The notes beneath the pieces were generated by a model, which saw only the letters and a program-made list of their open reading frames with translations, did not search any database and was not told the origin of the DNA. A stretch of DNA of 64,000 bases. Source: Sinotaia quadrata (taxonomy: Eukaryota; Mollusca; Gastropoda; Architaenioglossa; Viviparidae). Shown here piece after piece: positions 37,373 through 48,268 of this stretch. The first letter of the stretch is position 1. Each line of letters opens with the position of its first letter. The position numbers and the translations under genes are program-made. The stretch spans positions 77,789,071 to 77,853,070 of the forward strand of contig CM054183.1 in the NCBI GenBank assembly GCA_028829895.1, given 5' to 3'.

Positions 37373-37516
37373 ATAGGCATACGCTGCTACGATAAAGAAT
37401 GGATATTGAACAAACAATTCCCACATCACGATGGCAAAGTACCAAGGATGGTTGACGGTGTCTGGCAGCCATGGGTCCCGCCAAGTCTCTACATAGTGTG
37501 TGAGAATGCCATGCGT
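37366..37516 (-). CDS. TMEM97-like protein, coding exon 2
   Basis: The exon follows an acceptor ending TTTCACAG (phase 0) and ends at TATG|GTGAGT (phase 1). It encodes residues 53-103: THYVETWRDPWL, then HPWYFAIVMWELFVQYPFFI, then AAYAYYYG. It aligns with KWYAKEFKDPLL and FLFCELVFQLPFFPIATYAF of human TMEM97. Asp66 corresponds to human Asp56 and Glu85 to human Glu73, residues reported as important for the sigma-2 site. This is the most diagnostic exon of the gene. Confidence 0.9.
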
Positions 37517-37559
37517 CTGTGAAAGGTGGAAATGAATATAAGCAAAACAATGTAGAAAC

Positions 37560-37828
37560 AATATAAACACTCATTAACAGTATGAACACACATTAACAAT
37601 ATAAACACTCATTAAAAGTATGAACACACATTAACAATATAAACACTCATTAACAGTATGAACACACATTAACAATATAAACACTCATTAACAGTATGAA
37701 CACACATTAACAATATAAACACTCATTAACAATATGAACACACATTAACAATATAAACACTCATTAATAGTATGAACACACATTAACAATAATTATAAAC
37801 ACTCATTAACAGTATGAACACACATTCA
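37560..37828. repeat. Minisatellite in intron 1, 38 bp x about 7
   Basis: Unit gtatgaacacacattaacaa tataaacactcattaaca. Confidence 0.93.
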
Positions 37829-37834
37829 CTAAAA

Positions 37835-38265
37835 ACGACAGATGTCCACTAAGTCTTAAGAATTGCCAGTTTTGACAGACATGTCCACTTAGTCTTACAA
37901 AATGCCAGTTTTGACAGACATGTCCACTTAGTCTTACAAAATGCCAGTTTTGACAGACATGTCCACTTAGTCTTACAAAATGCCAGTTTTGACAGACATG
38001 TCCCCTTAGTCTTACAAAATGCCAGTTTTGACAGACATGTCCACTTAGCTTTATAAAATGCCAGTGCTGACAGAGAGGACTGTTTAGCCTTACAAAACGA
38101 CAGTTTGACAGAAATGTTTGCTTAGCCTTACAAAACGCCCGTTTGACAGAAATGTTTGCTTAGCCTTACAAAATGCCAGTTTGACAGAAATGTTTGCTTA
38201 GGCTTACAAAACGCCCGTTTGACAGAAGCGTTTGCTTAGTCTTACAAAACGCCCGTTTGACAGGG
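37835..38265. repeat. Minisatellite in intron 1, about 39-40 bp x 10-11
   Basis: The first copies are uniform (cttacaaaatgccagttttg, acagacatgtccacttagt). Later copies drift to gtttgacagaaatgtttgct tagcc. Together with the 38 bp array it fills most of the 905 bp intron 1. Confidence 0.9.
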
Positions 38266-38421
38266 CATCTTTAATTCGACTAGCTGCGTAACTTTACCAA
38301 TCCTGTAACTGCAAAAGTTTTATAAAAATTTTTTTTTTAAACTGAACTGTGTTGACTTAAAAGTACATACATCAAAGAGAAATAGTCAATTAAAATGTAG
38401 TAAATGGTCGTGTTTATTTAC

Positions 38422-38583
38422 CCATTTGGGATATACCCAGGCTGGTAATGTTCCTTGCCATTCCATAATCAAGCTGGACACGAGCTGGAAAACATAGTAT
38501 CCCAAAAAAATTCGATCTCGCAAATTCCGTGACAGGCAACGGTCGATGGGGACAATATTCGCCGTTAGCTTTTCCATGGCAAC
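38422..38583 (-). CDS. TMEM97-like (sigma-2 receptor/EXPERA) coding exon 1
   Basis: The gene encodes a small four-pass ER membrane protein of the TMEM97/sigma-2 receptor type (EXPERA domain), linked in animals to sterol handling. The joined product of 38577-38422, 37516-37366 and 27008-26755 is 186 residues; human TMEM97 has 176. This exon gives residues 1-52. RCLSRNLRDRIFLGYYVFQL is the first membrane segment. SLIMEWQGTLPAWVYP aligns with ITLFMDLQAVLPRELYP, with human Asp29 replaced by Glu39. The ATG at 38577 sits in a GCCATGG context. Six bases upstream is an acceptor-like TTCTCCTGCAG, so a non-coding first exon probably lies to the right. The donor is TGG|GTAAAT, phase 0. The family call is firm; orthology is inferred. 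Confidence 0.88.
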
Positions 38584-38736
38584 CTGCAGGAGAATACAAA
38601 AAGAAAACGTTTATAGATACATAAGCATAATTATTTACATATATAGGAGACGAAAGTTTTTTCCTGTCCTGCTGCTGAAGACAAGGGTCAAAATAAACAT
38701 TTACGAAAAGTTAACTTGCTTAGACGGCTTCAGAAG

Positions 38737-38739
<3 letters not shown>

Positions 38740-38793
<54 letters not shown>
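38740..38793. repeat. (TC)n microsatellite
   Basis: A pure tc run of about 54 bp, joined to a short tatctatc that forms the 3' tail of the adjoining non-LTR relic. Confidence 0.96.
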
Positions 38794-38797
<4 letters not shown>

Positions 38798-39141
38798 ATC
38801 TATCTATCCCTTAGTCCTGTCGACCGTTGGGGCACCACTGATGACCTGACAACCAGTTTCCTCCATTCCATTCTGTTCTCTGCTAATCTTACTGTATTGC
38901 TCAGTTTCAGTCCTGTCTACTCTGAGATGTTATCCTCCCATCTTTTCCTCTGCCTTCCTCTCCTTCGCCCTCCTTGCACAGTACCTTGCATGATTGAATT
39001 GGCAAGCCCTGTTGATCGTGTGACATGCCCATACCATTTCAGTTTGCGTATTTGCCCAATGGCCAACAGCTCTTCATAGGGCCCACTGGCTTGCCTAATT
39101 CTGTTTCCCATTGCCTCATTCGAGACATGATCTCTCTTCAT
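38798..39141 (-). pseudogene. Non-LTR retrotransposon, 3' end of RT ORF
   Basis: The minus strand reads EELLAIGQIRKLKWYGHVTR, then QGTVQGGRRRGRQRKRWEDN, then (after a TAG where the family usually has Trp) TGLKLSNTVRLAENRMEWRK and SSVVPQRSTGLRD. This is the very common C-terminal tail of invertebrate non-LTR endonuclease/reverse transcriptase ORFs. It ends in GATAGATAG, a simple-repeat tail. The copy is 5' truncated and has an in-frame stop. Confidence 0.85.
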
Positions 39142-40960
39142 TCAGAAGTATGGTTTACTAAAATCCTGGAAAGCCAATAATGAAAAATTGTCGGTAATGG
39201 GAAGAAAAGATAAAGTGAGAGTCTTTCAGATGTTCGTCAATTTGATTTTGCACATTGAAGGGACCATTATGACTGACTATCACGCACCAAACTTTGACCA
39301 TTAACGAAACGATATTTGATTGTGTGACACATACGTCACCTTAGTTATTGGTTATTATTATTAGTAGTAGTAGTAGTAGTAGTAGTATTAATTAATCACT
39401 CATACATAATTACAAGTGATGAGAATCTTAATTTGTGTTATTAATAATTCTCCAGAAGACACCACTCATCTCTCTCACTTGGCAGATATGCTGGCGCTAT
39501 AAATGTTTTCTCTTTTCCACAACATTAAAGACAAACATTTACCGTCACACAATATTTCTGTAGGTGGAAAACGTCTTACCAAAGGAGAAGATAAATATGT
39601 CTTCTAATCTATATTTAGCGAGCCCCCATCCACATATTATCTCACCAGAAAATGGTCCTTGATATGTGTAAGAAGGTCAATAAATTTAGCAATGAAATTA
39701 TTAAATCAACAATCAAATATACAACCTATGAATATAATCAAGAGAGTCTTGACATTTACATCAAATCACAACAATGTTCGATTAATGCTGGTCAATCAAT
39801 CAATTTCTCCTATCGTAGACATTATGAATCAGAGTTTTAGAGAAATAATTAAAGTCAATGTACTTTACCTTTTCAATGATGGCAGCAGTTGCCGGCACAT
39901 GTTCACAACCACGTGGTTTGCAACAAGTCACTGTCTTTCTTAATTAGACGATGGTCCAATGTACCTCTTCTAGGCATATTACACAACTGTTCCAGAATCT
40001 TTCATGTGCTCACAAGTGCACTCTTGAGACCTGCCTCAAACTTTGCATGCACTATCTAAAGTACATCAAGCAGAGTGTTTTAGAATCTTCATTGAGCATT
40101 CACTTGACATACCACAAGGAATGTTCGAAATAATCTTTATGAATTCTCGAGACCAAACTAAACCCTCAATCTTCACAGTATTGGCTCTTGAATGGAACAC
40201 ATGAATCAACTCCCAGCAAACGTTTACTGTTAAGTTCAAAGATAACGCTGGATTCTCACACCACAGTAATCTGGTATAATAAAGTAGTCACTGTTGCCTG
40301 AAGCAAAAGGAAAAAAGGCCTGCTTCTTTCCAAAAGTCAAATGAAGGCAACACTAAATTTCAGGCAAATTCCATCCCTTAAACTCCTTTCTCTCTTACAA
40401 ACATTCTGAACTTACAAATCCTGCAATAATTTTGTTAGCCTGATACACATACAGCATAAGAAATATAGCATCGATCAAAATTCACAAGTATAATGTACAA
40501 CATAATCAAATTAGTGAACATAGAAATTGTCATATTCTGCTTTGGGTGACTGATATTTATGCAATTTAGATCAAATCAATCCAGCCTGCACCTTAAATCC
40601 ACCTATGTAAAGAGTAAGACTTATGGATTATGGGGCAACGGCCTGATATATTTACTTCACTCACCAGCCCCCAGCAAAATAACTGCATAAAAATTATAAC
40701 AATATATAACAATGATGTTAACATTGCAAGAAACACTACACTACAATTATGATGTGGACTTACACTTATATCAACAGCTACATTAATAAAGATGCATAAG
40801 AATTGTGGTGATTAACAATAACAAATTTTAAAAAAATAAAGACATAAAGATGTTGAGACAGGATTTCTCAGTGATCACTATAATGTTTCTTCAAAGATCA
40901 GTTTGTCTTTATGTTCAATCTAATATAATTATTCATAGCCAACGTATTAAAAGGAAGACA
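39142..40960. other. AT-rich DNA, no gene recognised
   Basis: Only a short (TAG)n at about 39361-39388 stands out. Open frames near 39652-40133 lack motifs. The non-coding first exon and promoter of the TMEM97-like gene may lie here or further right, but I cannot place them. Confidence 0.4.
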
Positions 40961-40964
40961 TAGG

Positions 40965-41253
40965 GTAACATCTTTCTCATTTAACACAACTCAACTTTCA
41001 TATCAGTTACTGAAGCTCTGGTCACATCTTTCTCATTTAACACAACTAAACTTTCATAACGGTTACTGAAGCTCTGGTCACATCTTTCTCATTTAACACA
41101 ACTAAACTTTCATAACGGTTACTGAAGCTCTGGCCACATCTTTCTCATTTAACACAACTCAACTTTCATATCAGTTACTGAAGCTCTGGTCACATCTTTC
41201 TCATTTAACACAACTAAACTTTCATAACGGTTACTGAAGCTCTGGCCACATAT
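40965..41253. repeat. Minisatellite, 56 bp unit x 5
   Basis: Unit gtcacatctttctcatttaa, cacaactaaactttcataac, ggttactgaagctctg. Two subtypes (aactcaactttcatatcagt and aactaaactttcataacggt) occur in a mixed order. 41254-42160 shows nothing recognised. Confidence 0.92.
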
Positions 41254-42164
41254 GCAGCATGTGACACATTTCATTCAGTGGTTGTCACGAACCACACAGT
41301 GTGCACTTCTGTTGTACACCAGGAAAACCTCTGAAAATATAATATTGACTGGCCTAAGTTCCTTCTTCAGAACTAAGTAGATTTATCCTATTTATGCTGA
41401 TCTCTAAGCAAAATTCGACATTAAAAAATTACAAAATGCAATATAAGAAATACAATTTAAATTCTACTTGTGTTCATTCACGATTAATCATTTACCTTCA
41501 TAAAGGGTTCATAATCACGTTTTTTTCCCAGCCGTTCCCTAGGAAACTACGTTTCCTTTTGCTTTCAACTAGTAAGTGTGTAATGGTCAATAGCACCAAA
41601 GGTATTTATGCATGCACCCCACTCATGCTGCCCAATAAAATATATAATTTTAACCTCGCCTAAGCAACTCATTTGACCTCTTGGTACAGGTCAGCCAGGT
41701 TCTCATCCCTTCCCTCTCCTGTATCAAATGTTTTTATTTTACGTATCAGTGTTTTGTTTTATGCCCACACACGCCAAGGAAACCTCCACCCCCACCCCAA
41801 CTCTTTCCCCTTTTCACCAGACTCCCCACCCCCTCAACTCTTTCTCCCCGGAAGTCTGCACTTCTGACTAAGGACATATTTACATTGACTACTTTAATTT
41901 ATCATTAACTTCAATTTGAAAATTGTAACTAAAAAATTGAAAACTCCTTTTATGACAGAAATAATGCTTCAATTACATAAGCATTCTCAAGTTCAAATCA
42001 TAGAGCTATAGCAAACATGTACAAAATATTTCTAAGTCAATTCTTTCTAACTTACCATAAGCTAATGATTGCCTTTATGACCAGACTCGAGTTATGTTCA
42101 AATCAAAGTGATTAGAATATACATTTTCTTCAACAAAGAAATTATGGGTCCATCCCATTTGGAT

Positions 42165-42385
42165 GAATTTGTTATGAACATTATTCAGAAAACCTACTCA
42201 TCCAGATGGAATTGGTTTGGATTGCATCAGCAATTTCTAGCATATTTTCCACCTGAGTTGTTACTTCCAACTTTGACACTTACAAAAAAATACCATCATA
42301 AGGAGTGCACAAGGTCGGGTCACTTTGACATTTAATAATTTATATTACAATTAAGTTTAGAAATAGGGATAGGCAAGTTTACTCC
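42165..42385 (+). repeat. Dispersed repeat, copy 1 (inverted partner at 45.75 kb)
   Basis: The stretch contains tcagcaatttctagcatatt, ccaactttgacacttacaaa and taccatcataaggagtgcac, then aaatagggataggcaagttt. The same words occur in reverse complement at 45748-45955. Confidence 0.8.
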
Positions 42386-42565
42386 AGCACAGTTTGACCA
42401 ATTTATATTACAATTAAGTTTAGAAATAGGAATAGGCAAGTTTACTCTAGCACAGTTTGACCAATTTATTTTACAATTAAGTTTACTCCAGGACATTTTG
42501 ACCAATTTATATTACAATTAAGTTTAGAAATAGGGATAGGCAAGTTTATTCCAGCAAGGTTTGAC
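42318..42565. repeat. Tandem repeat, about 60-65 bp x 3-4
   Basis: Copies share aatttatattacaattaagt, ttagaaatagggataggcaa and gtttactccagcacagttt. It grew from the end of the dispersed repeat. Confidence 0.85.
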
Positions 42566-43034
42566 CTATAAGCACGAAAGCTAACTGAAGGCTCGATCTT
42601 AGAGTGACTGATGGTCACAGAATACACTTTGCACACCAAAAATGAATGGCCATCACATGTAATACTTTGCACAATGAAGGAACGATTTTTAAAATATTGA
42701 TCCTAAAATATCATACTCTGCATACTGAAAAGGCGATCTACGACTGACCATCAAATTTAATGTTTTGCAAATTAAAGGAACGATTTTTAAATATTGATTC
42801 TAACACATCATATTTTCAACACTGAAGGGACTGTCTTTTTACTTGTCATCACGCCAGAAATTTTGTCTCACGCCAAACAGTCTCAATTAACTGGCTGAAA
42901 AACATCCCTTAACATTATTGCGCTTTTTTACAAGGGTTTGTGTGATTAATTATTCTTTTTGTATACATCATGAAGATGTTTGTCATGCATTTAGCAAATG
43001 ATACATATGTACAAATAAAATAAAATATTCTCAC

Positions 43035-43222
43035 TCTGGCTCATCAGTTAATCAGTTAGTAATTAAAAACAAACTATACCTTAACCGAGAAAGGAAGATA
43101 ATTTTCGCTCGGTCATTAATTAAAAACAAACTATACATTAGTCGGGAAGGGAAGATAATTCTCACTCAGCCAGTAATTAAAAACAAACTATACATTAGCC
43201 GGGAAGGGAAGATAATTAAAAC
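43035..43222. repeat. Tandem repeat, about 60 bp x 3
   Basis: Copies share aattaaaaacaaactataca and agccgggaagggaagataat. Confidence 0.85.
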
Positions 43223-43373
43223 TCACCTGACGCATAGTCGTGTATATATCTCTGAGACCTTGCTTAAAAGAAAAACTTTGACACAAGAAATGCATTGTGA
43301 AGAGCTTATGGTGACGTGATCATACTAATACAGATTTATATAACTTCGCAGGTTTGCAACATTCAACGCAAGC

Positions 43374-43634
43374 ATGCAGAGGGAAGGTGTGGTTTCCATA
43401 ACTACGGAAATGTGCTACTTACTTATCGTACGTGTTTTATTTGTTGCAGTACTCTTACTGTGCTACAAGTTATCGCACGTCACTCGCTACGGTTTCCGCC
43501 CGACGTGCAACAGATCCGCATTTTGCCGCACCGCCAAACAATTGTGGGAAGTGTTGACAAAATGTCGATTATGCAATAATTCATTTTGCAAGCATTGCTA
43601 CGCGCTAAATACGGCCAGCGAAACTCGTCCATAA
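43374..43634 (+). CDS. Candidate small cysteine-rich secreted peptide
   Basis: An 86-codon frame in a patch richer in G and C than its surroundings. From the second Met (codon 13, at 43410) it starts MCYLLIVRVLFVAVLLLC, a plausible signal peptide or anchor. The rest carries six cysteines spaced C-x5-C-x12-C-x2-C-x4-C-x2-C and ends at TAA. I do not recognise a family. An acceptor-like aacttcgcag lies 23 bases before the ATG and another (atttgttgcag) lies inside the frame, so it could be part of a spliced gene with a different N-terminus. It may equally be chance. Confidence 0.3.
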   Translation: MQREGVVSITTEMCYLLIVRVLFVAVLLLCYKLSHVTRYGFRPTCNRSAFCRTAKQLWEVLTKCRLCNNSFCKHCYALNTASETRP

Positions 43635-43960
43635 GAGTACAAGTGATATGTTTTGATAACTGATAGTGCTGTTTCTTCATTTTCCATAAGGATTAATTAA
43701 AACCACTTGCTGGCGTTATGACATTGAACTGTAAACTTTCTCTCGATAAGTTGAAAAGCAGGAGATTTCCAATATCCGGTTACCACTTTCTCAAACCCAT
43801 TCCTTGACCAGTGGCCGCGCATTCAGACAAGATCTCTTGATCTAAAGACCATAAAAAAGTCTGGCGGCTTTCTTTGTGCGACCGCCATATTGACCACATT
43901 AAATACCAACACGGTGATGAAACAGCAACAAGGAATTCCTTCTCAACATGCCCATATTCA

Positions 43961-44038
43961 CACACCCACCCACACACACACACACAGACACACCCACACC
44001 CACACCCACACGCACGCACACACACACACACACACGAA
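43961..44038. repeat. (CA)n microsatellite, interrupted
   Basis: An acacac run broken by cacccac and acgcacgc. Confidence 0.95.
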
Positions 44039-44264
44039 AACACATACCCGCTTCACAACTATTTCATAGAACAGATCTAGTATTAGATTTTATACTCTCT
44101 TAAACAGTTTAACTAGAACAAGTCTATTTTAATATATGAATGCTTCAAGTTTGTGTAACTAAAATGCAGGCTACAATTATTTTAACAAGAGCAGAAATAG
44201 TGAACGAATGTATGAACTATACGCTATATATTGTGTAACTAAATCACATTTAGTACAAGACGGG

Positions 44265-44475
44265 ATACATTCTTCACATTTATCTAACTTAAAATATACT
44301 AATCCAAATCAAAATATTTTCAAACGTCACATTTATCTAACTTAAAATATACTAATCCAAATCAAAATATATTCAAACGTCACATTTATCTAACTTAAAA
44401 TATACTAATCCAAATCAAAATATATTCAAACGTCGCATTTGTCTAAGTTTAAACATATTAATATAATCCAAAATG
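44265..44475. repeat. Minisatellite, 53 bp unit x 4
   Basis: Copies share caaacgtcacatttatctaa, cttaaaatatactaatccaa and atcaaaatata; the last copy is diverged. Confidence 0.9.
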
Positions 44476-45480
44476 TGCTCAAACTTCAAGTATCCTTAAT
44501 TAAAACTGATTTAGTCCAAGAAATTAATTCTCTCATTTGTGTGACTAGAGGTTGAAGAGGCAAAGAAATCACGTGTGTGTGTGTGTGGATGTGTTTGGAT
44601 GATAGGGGTTTTGCAGTGTTTGCCGATTTCGTCCCCTGGCACGAGGTGTGTCTCTGTAGGTAGAATTGAATTTGATGAAAGACAGGGCGGAAGGTACCAT
44701 CAACCGACTAATGAAAAAATATCCAGCCTTGTACTTTCGAGCACCAGATGTTGACAGATGTAGCACTGTAGCCTGTGGAATAGCTATAGATACTTCAATG
44801 AATGTTGACAGATGTATCTCTAGCTGGTGAAATAACATTGTTAACGCAAATAAAAGAATGCTGAAAATGTATGAGGAAACAAGCACACAAGGTACACTGG
44901 AAAAAAAAATATCGGTGACCCATAACGGGTCAAAATGATTACGTGTCTGCACGCTGTGAGCGCGATCCAGATAAAACTGCAAAGCGTAAGATCCTGGTCG
45001 GTGCCACGCAACATTGCTCCCCCCCCCCTCAAATAAAAAAGCCACCCCATCTCCGAAAGAATGCAGTATGTTCCTTGTCGCAAGCACTGGGGGGGGGGGG
45101 AATCAGATACTGAACAAGAATGCATATTTAGTGCCAGATTTAGTAGCAACAGAAAAGACAATGTCGTTAGAGTCACTTATTTAAAATTCTAGCGAGAAAG
45201 CACACCCGCTCTCTGGAATGTAAAAAAAGTGGAAGAAAAATGCGTGCATAGATGGTATAGCCAATTATTAGGTGCTGTAGAGCAATTAAGTCTCTGCAGA
45301 ATAGAATTTGACAGATTTTGTTATCTTCAGCGACAAACACCACATACAGTAAACATTTCTTGAAATCTATAATTTAATCATTATTTTTAAGTCTCTGTCT
45401 TGATTCTAAAAATGAAGATATGAAGTGCGGGGGTGGTGTGGTGAGGAAAAGATGCCTCAGCTGAGCAGTTTGTGAATACA
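44476..45480. other. No gene accepted; facing C-run and G-run
   Basis: Minus-strand frames at 44569-45087 and 45176-44841 lack recognisable motifs and cross low-complexity DNA. A C-run (about 45018-45027) and a G-run (about 45089-45100) face each other. Confidence 0.5.
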
Positions 45481-45499
45481 ACGCAATAGTTTGAAAGCA

Positions 45500-45735
45500 G
45501 TCAAAAGATCGAATTCTGATTATAAAGTAAATATTGACTGCAGTCAGCTGAACGGCTTACAGTTTCAAAGTAAATATATGATGCAGTCAGTTGACTTCTG
45601 GTAACAATGTAAGTATGTAATTACAGTCAATGAGTGACTTCCGGTTAGAATGTAATTATATAACTGCAGTCAACTGAGTAACTTCCGGTAACAATGTAAG
45701 TATGTAATTACAATCAACTATGCAGATTTTGGTTA
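45500..45735. repeat. Degenerate tandem repeat, about 52 bp x 4-5
   Basis: Copies share gtaagtatgtaattacagtc and aactgagtaacttccggt. Confidence 0.75.
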
Positions 45736-45747
45736 TAGTATGTGTGG

Positions 45748-45955
45748 CAGAGTAAATTTGCCTATCCCTATTTCTGGACTAAATTGTTGTATAATTTTTT
45801 AAATTGTCAAAAGAACCCGACCTTGGGCACTCCTTATGATGGTATTTTTGTAAGTGTCAAAGTTGGAAGTAAACAACCCGAGTTGAGAATATGCTAGAAA
45901 TTGCTGATGTTGGGCAAACTAGTTCAACTGGGTGAGTAGTTTTATATACCCAAAA
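45748..45955 (-). repeat. Dispersed repeat, copy 2 (inverted to 42.2 kb)
   Basis: In reverse complement this copy shares ccatcataaggagtg, ccaactttgacacttac, tcagcaatttctagcatatt and aaatagggataggcaa with copy 1. Extra or missing bases show independent drift. Confidence 0.8.
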
Positions 45956-46344
45956 GTTATGATTCATGAGAACGAGGCCGGCCAATGGGCTGAGATCAAA
46001 AGTTTACCTGCTGTAGAGAATTCTATTGCCTGATCACATGAATTTGAAATGGCAAAAAAGTCCCGTTTTGAAAGGCCGCCATTAGCTTAATGGGTAAAGA
46101 AGCCTTTCTCTCCTTATGTTATTTGAATCTCCTGATTCACTGAGTGTAAACTGCTATGACTGACCGATGTGTAGAGGTGGGAAGTAGTGTAAGTGTAAAA
46201 TAATACACTACACTAGTGTATAATAATACACTACATGATGTATCATGGCAAAATATGCTGAATACATTGGGCAATGTCTGGTACAATGAAGTAACTAGAA
46301 ATCACTACAATTGTTGTTCTGCTTGAAGGAACTGACACAGCAAC

Positions 46345-46735
46345 AGAGGACGTTATAGTTATAGTGTACATTTAGACTTTAGAAGGTTAATTTTCATCAC
46401 TGTTATTATTGTTAGTGTACATTTAGAGAATTAAATTTTATCACTGTTATTGTTGTTATGTTAGTGTACACTTAGACTTTAGAAGGTTAATTTTCATCAC
46501 TGTTATTGTTGTGTACATTTAGAGAGTTAATTTTCATCACTGTTTTTGTTGTTATGTTAGTGTACATTTAGAGAGTTAATTTTCATTACATTTATTATTG
46601 TCATGTGACTGTACATTTAGAGGGTTAGTTTTCATTACTTGTATTATTGTCATGTGACTGTACATTTAGAGGGTTAGTTTTCAATACTTGTATTATTGTC
46701 ATGTGATAGTACAGTTAGAGGGTTTTCATCAATAT
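46345..46735. repeat. Minisatellite, about 50-57 bp x 7-8
   Basis: Copies share tgtacatttagagagttaat and tttcatcactgttattgttg, with length changes. Confidence 0.85.
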
Positions 46736-47004
46736 TAATGTTGTATTCTGTGTTTCCTTTTATAAAACAGACTGAATTGTTCGCATGAATATTTTCCTAT
46801 TTTGTTTATAGTTAATGTCCGATTCATAGTTAATGCTAGATTCATGATTTCATGGTTATGCGTGAGTCAGTTTTCAGAAAATTAAGTAGGAAAATCCCTA
46901 AAGTAAGCAGCAGTGAAGATGGCCTTAGGTGGGGATTAGAGTCAACAAGAGATAATACTAATGTCTAGAGATAATAATACTTCCCCTAGACTTTAATTAA
47001 TTAG

Positions 47005-47531
47005 ATATAACTGCAATTGAGTTGATATTAAAGTAATAATTAATTAGATATAACTGCATTTGAGTTGGCAGATATTAAAATACTAATTAATTAGATATAA
47101 CTACATTTGAGTTGATATTAAAATAATAATTAATTAGATATAACTACATTTGAGTTGATATTAAAATAATAATTAATTAGATATAACTGCATTTGAGTTG
47201 ATATTAAAATAATAATTCATTATATATAACTGCATTTGAGTTGATATTAAAATAATAATTAATTAGATATAACTGCATTTGAGTTGATATTAAAATAATA
47301 ATTAATTAGATATAACTACATTTGAGTTGATATTAAAATACTAATTAATTAGATATAACTGCATTTGAGTTGATATTAAAATAATAATTAATTAGATATA
47401 ACTACATTTGAGTTGATATTAAAATACTAATTAATTAGATATAACTGCATTTGAGTTGATATTAAAATAATAATTAATTAGATATAACTACATTTGAGTT
47501 GATATTAAAATAATAATTAATTAGATATAAA
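47005..47531. repeat. Minisatellite, 43 bp unit x 12
   Basis: Unit aataattaattagatataac, tgcatttgagttgatattaa aat. Single-base subtypes (ctgc/ctac, aataat/actaat) are mixed along the array. 47532-48205 holds nothing recognised. Confidence 0.95.
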
Positions 47532-48204
47532 TGCACAAGATCGTCTATATCCCTAATGCTATGTTGCTTGGTGCGTAGTAAGAGAAATAGAGGGCGGTAA
47601 TGCCACACCCCGAAACTGTGTACTTTTATCTTGTCTAATACTTAGAACTGGGACTTTGCTTACACATTTGTGGCATTTCCACTAGCCTGACGATGAAGTA
47701 ATCCGTGGGATCACTGGCACTTGATTTCAAGTGATGTAATTTTCAGGATGTTAGAGTATATACACAGATAGCAAAGGATGTTGTTGAACTTCATTTCGAT
47801 ATTATTTTAATTTTAAAAAGTCGGGATCATAACTTGATCTAATGAAAATGGATTATAATAATAATATTCAGTACTCACCTTTCAGCTTGTGTACTTGTAA
47901 CCCAGTTTTTCTTCACTTTCAAATAACTATTTTATATCTCTACAGGACCGCACACTTGTTAACCTGAAAGAAATGCGGGTGGTAGGTGTAGTGTGATGGG
48001 TCACTACTGGACGCATTACTGATGATGATGTCGGACACGAGACATGACTGACAACAGCACAGCAAATGATGACAACACTAAACAACGTGTTTACAAGACA
48101 CTTTATTTCATGCGCCGCAGTCGCATAGGTCACACTGTAGTGCCCCATCCATTCACTCTCTATTCTTCTACATAGTTCTCTCTCCTCTCTCTGTGGAAGC
48201 GTGC

Positions 48205-48205
<1 letters not shown>

Positions 48206-48264
<59 letters not shown>
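48206..48264. repeat. (TC)n microsatellite
   Basis: A pure tc run that gives the Ser-Leu start of an open frame. The frame beyond it (48307-48684) is discussed as a finding, not called as a gene. Confidence 0.96.

Positions 48265-48268
<4 letters not shown>

Noticed and set aside
44569..45176. Frames of 172 and 111 codons, one with a signal-like start
   Set aside because: They cross homopolymer and dinucleotide runs, overlap each other in different frames and show no motif.
46065..46150. Possible SINE or tRNA gene (ttagcttaatgggtaaagaagc)
   Set aside because: Box A-like words are present but the box B candidate (atttgaatctc) is poor and no cloverleaf forms by eye.
46190..46245. Palindromic tacactacactagtgtataa region as a regulatory site
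   Set aside because: It looks like short local duplications of aatacactac; the palindrome is a by-product and matches no factor site I would defend.
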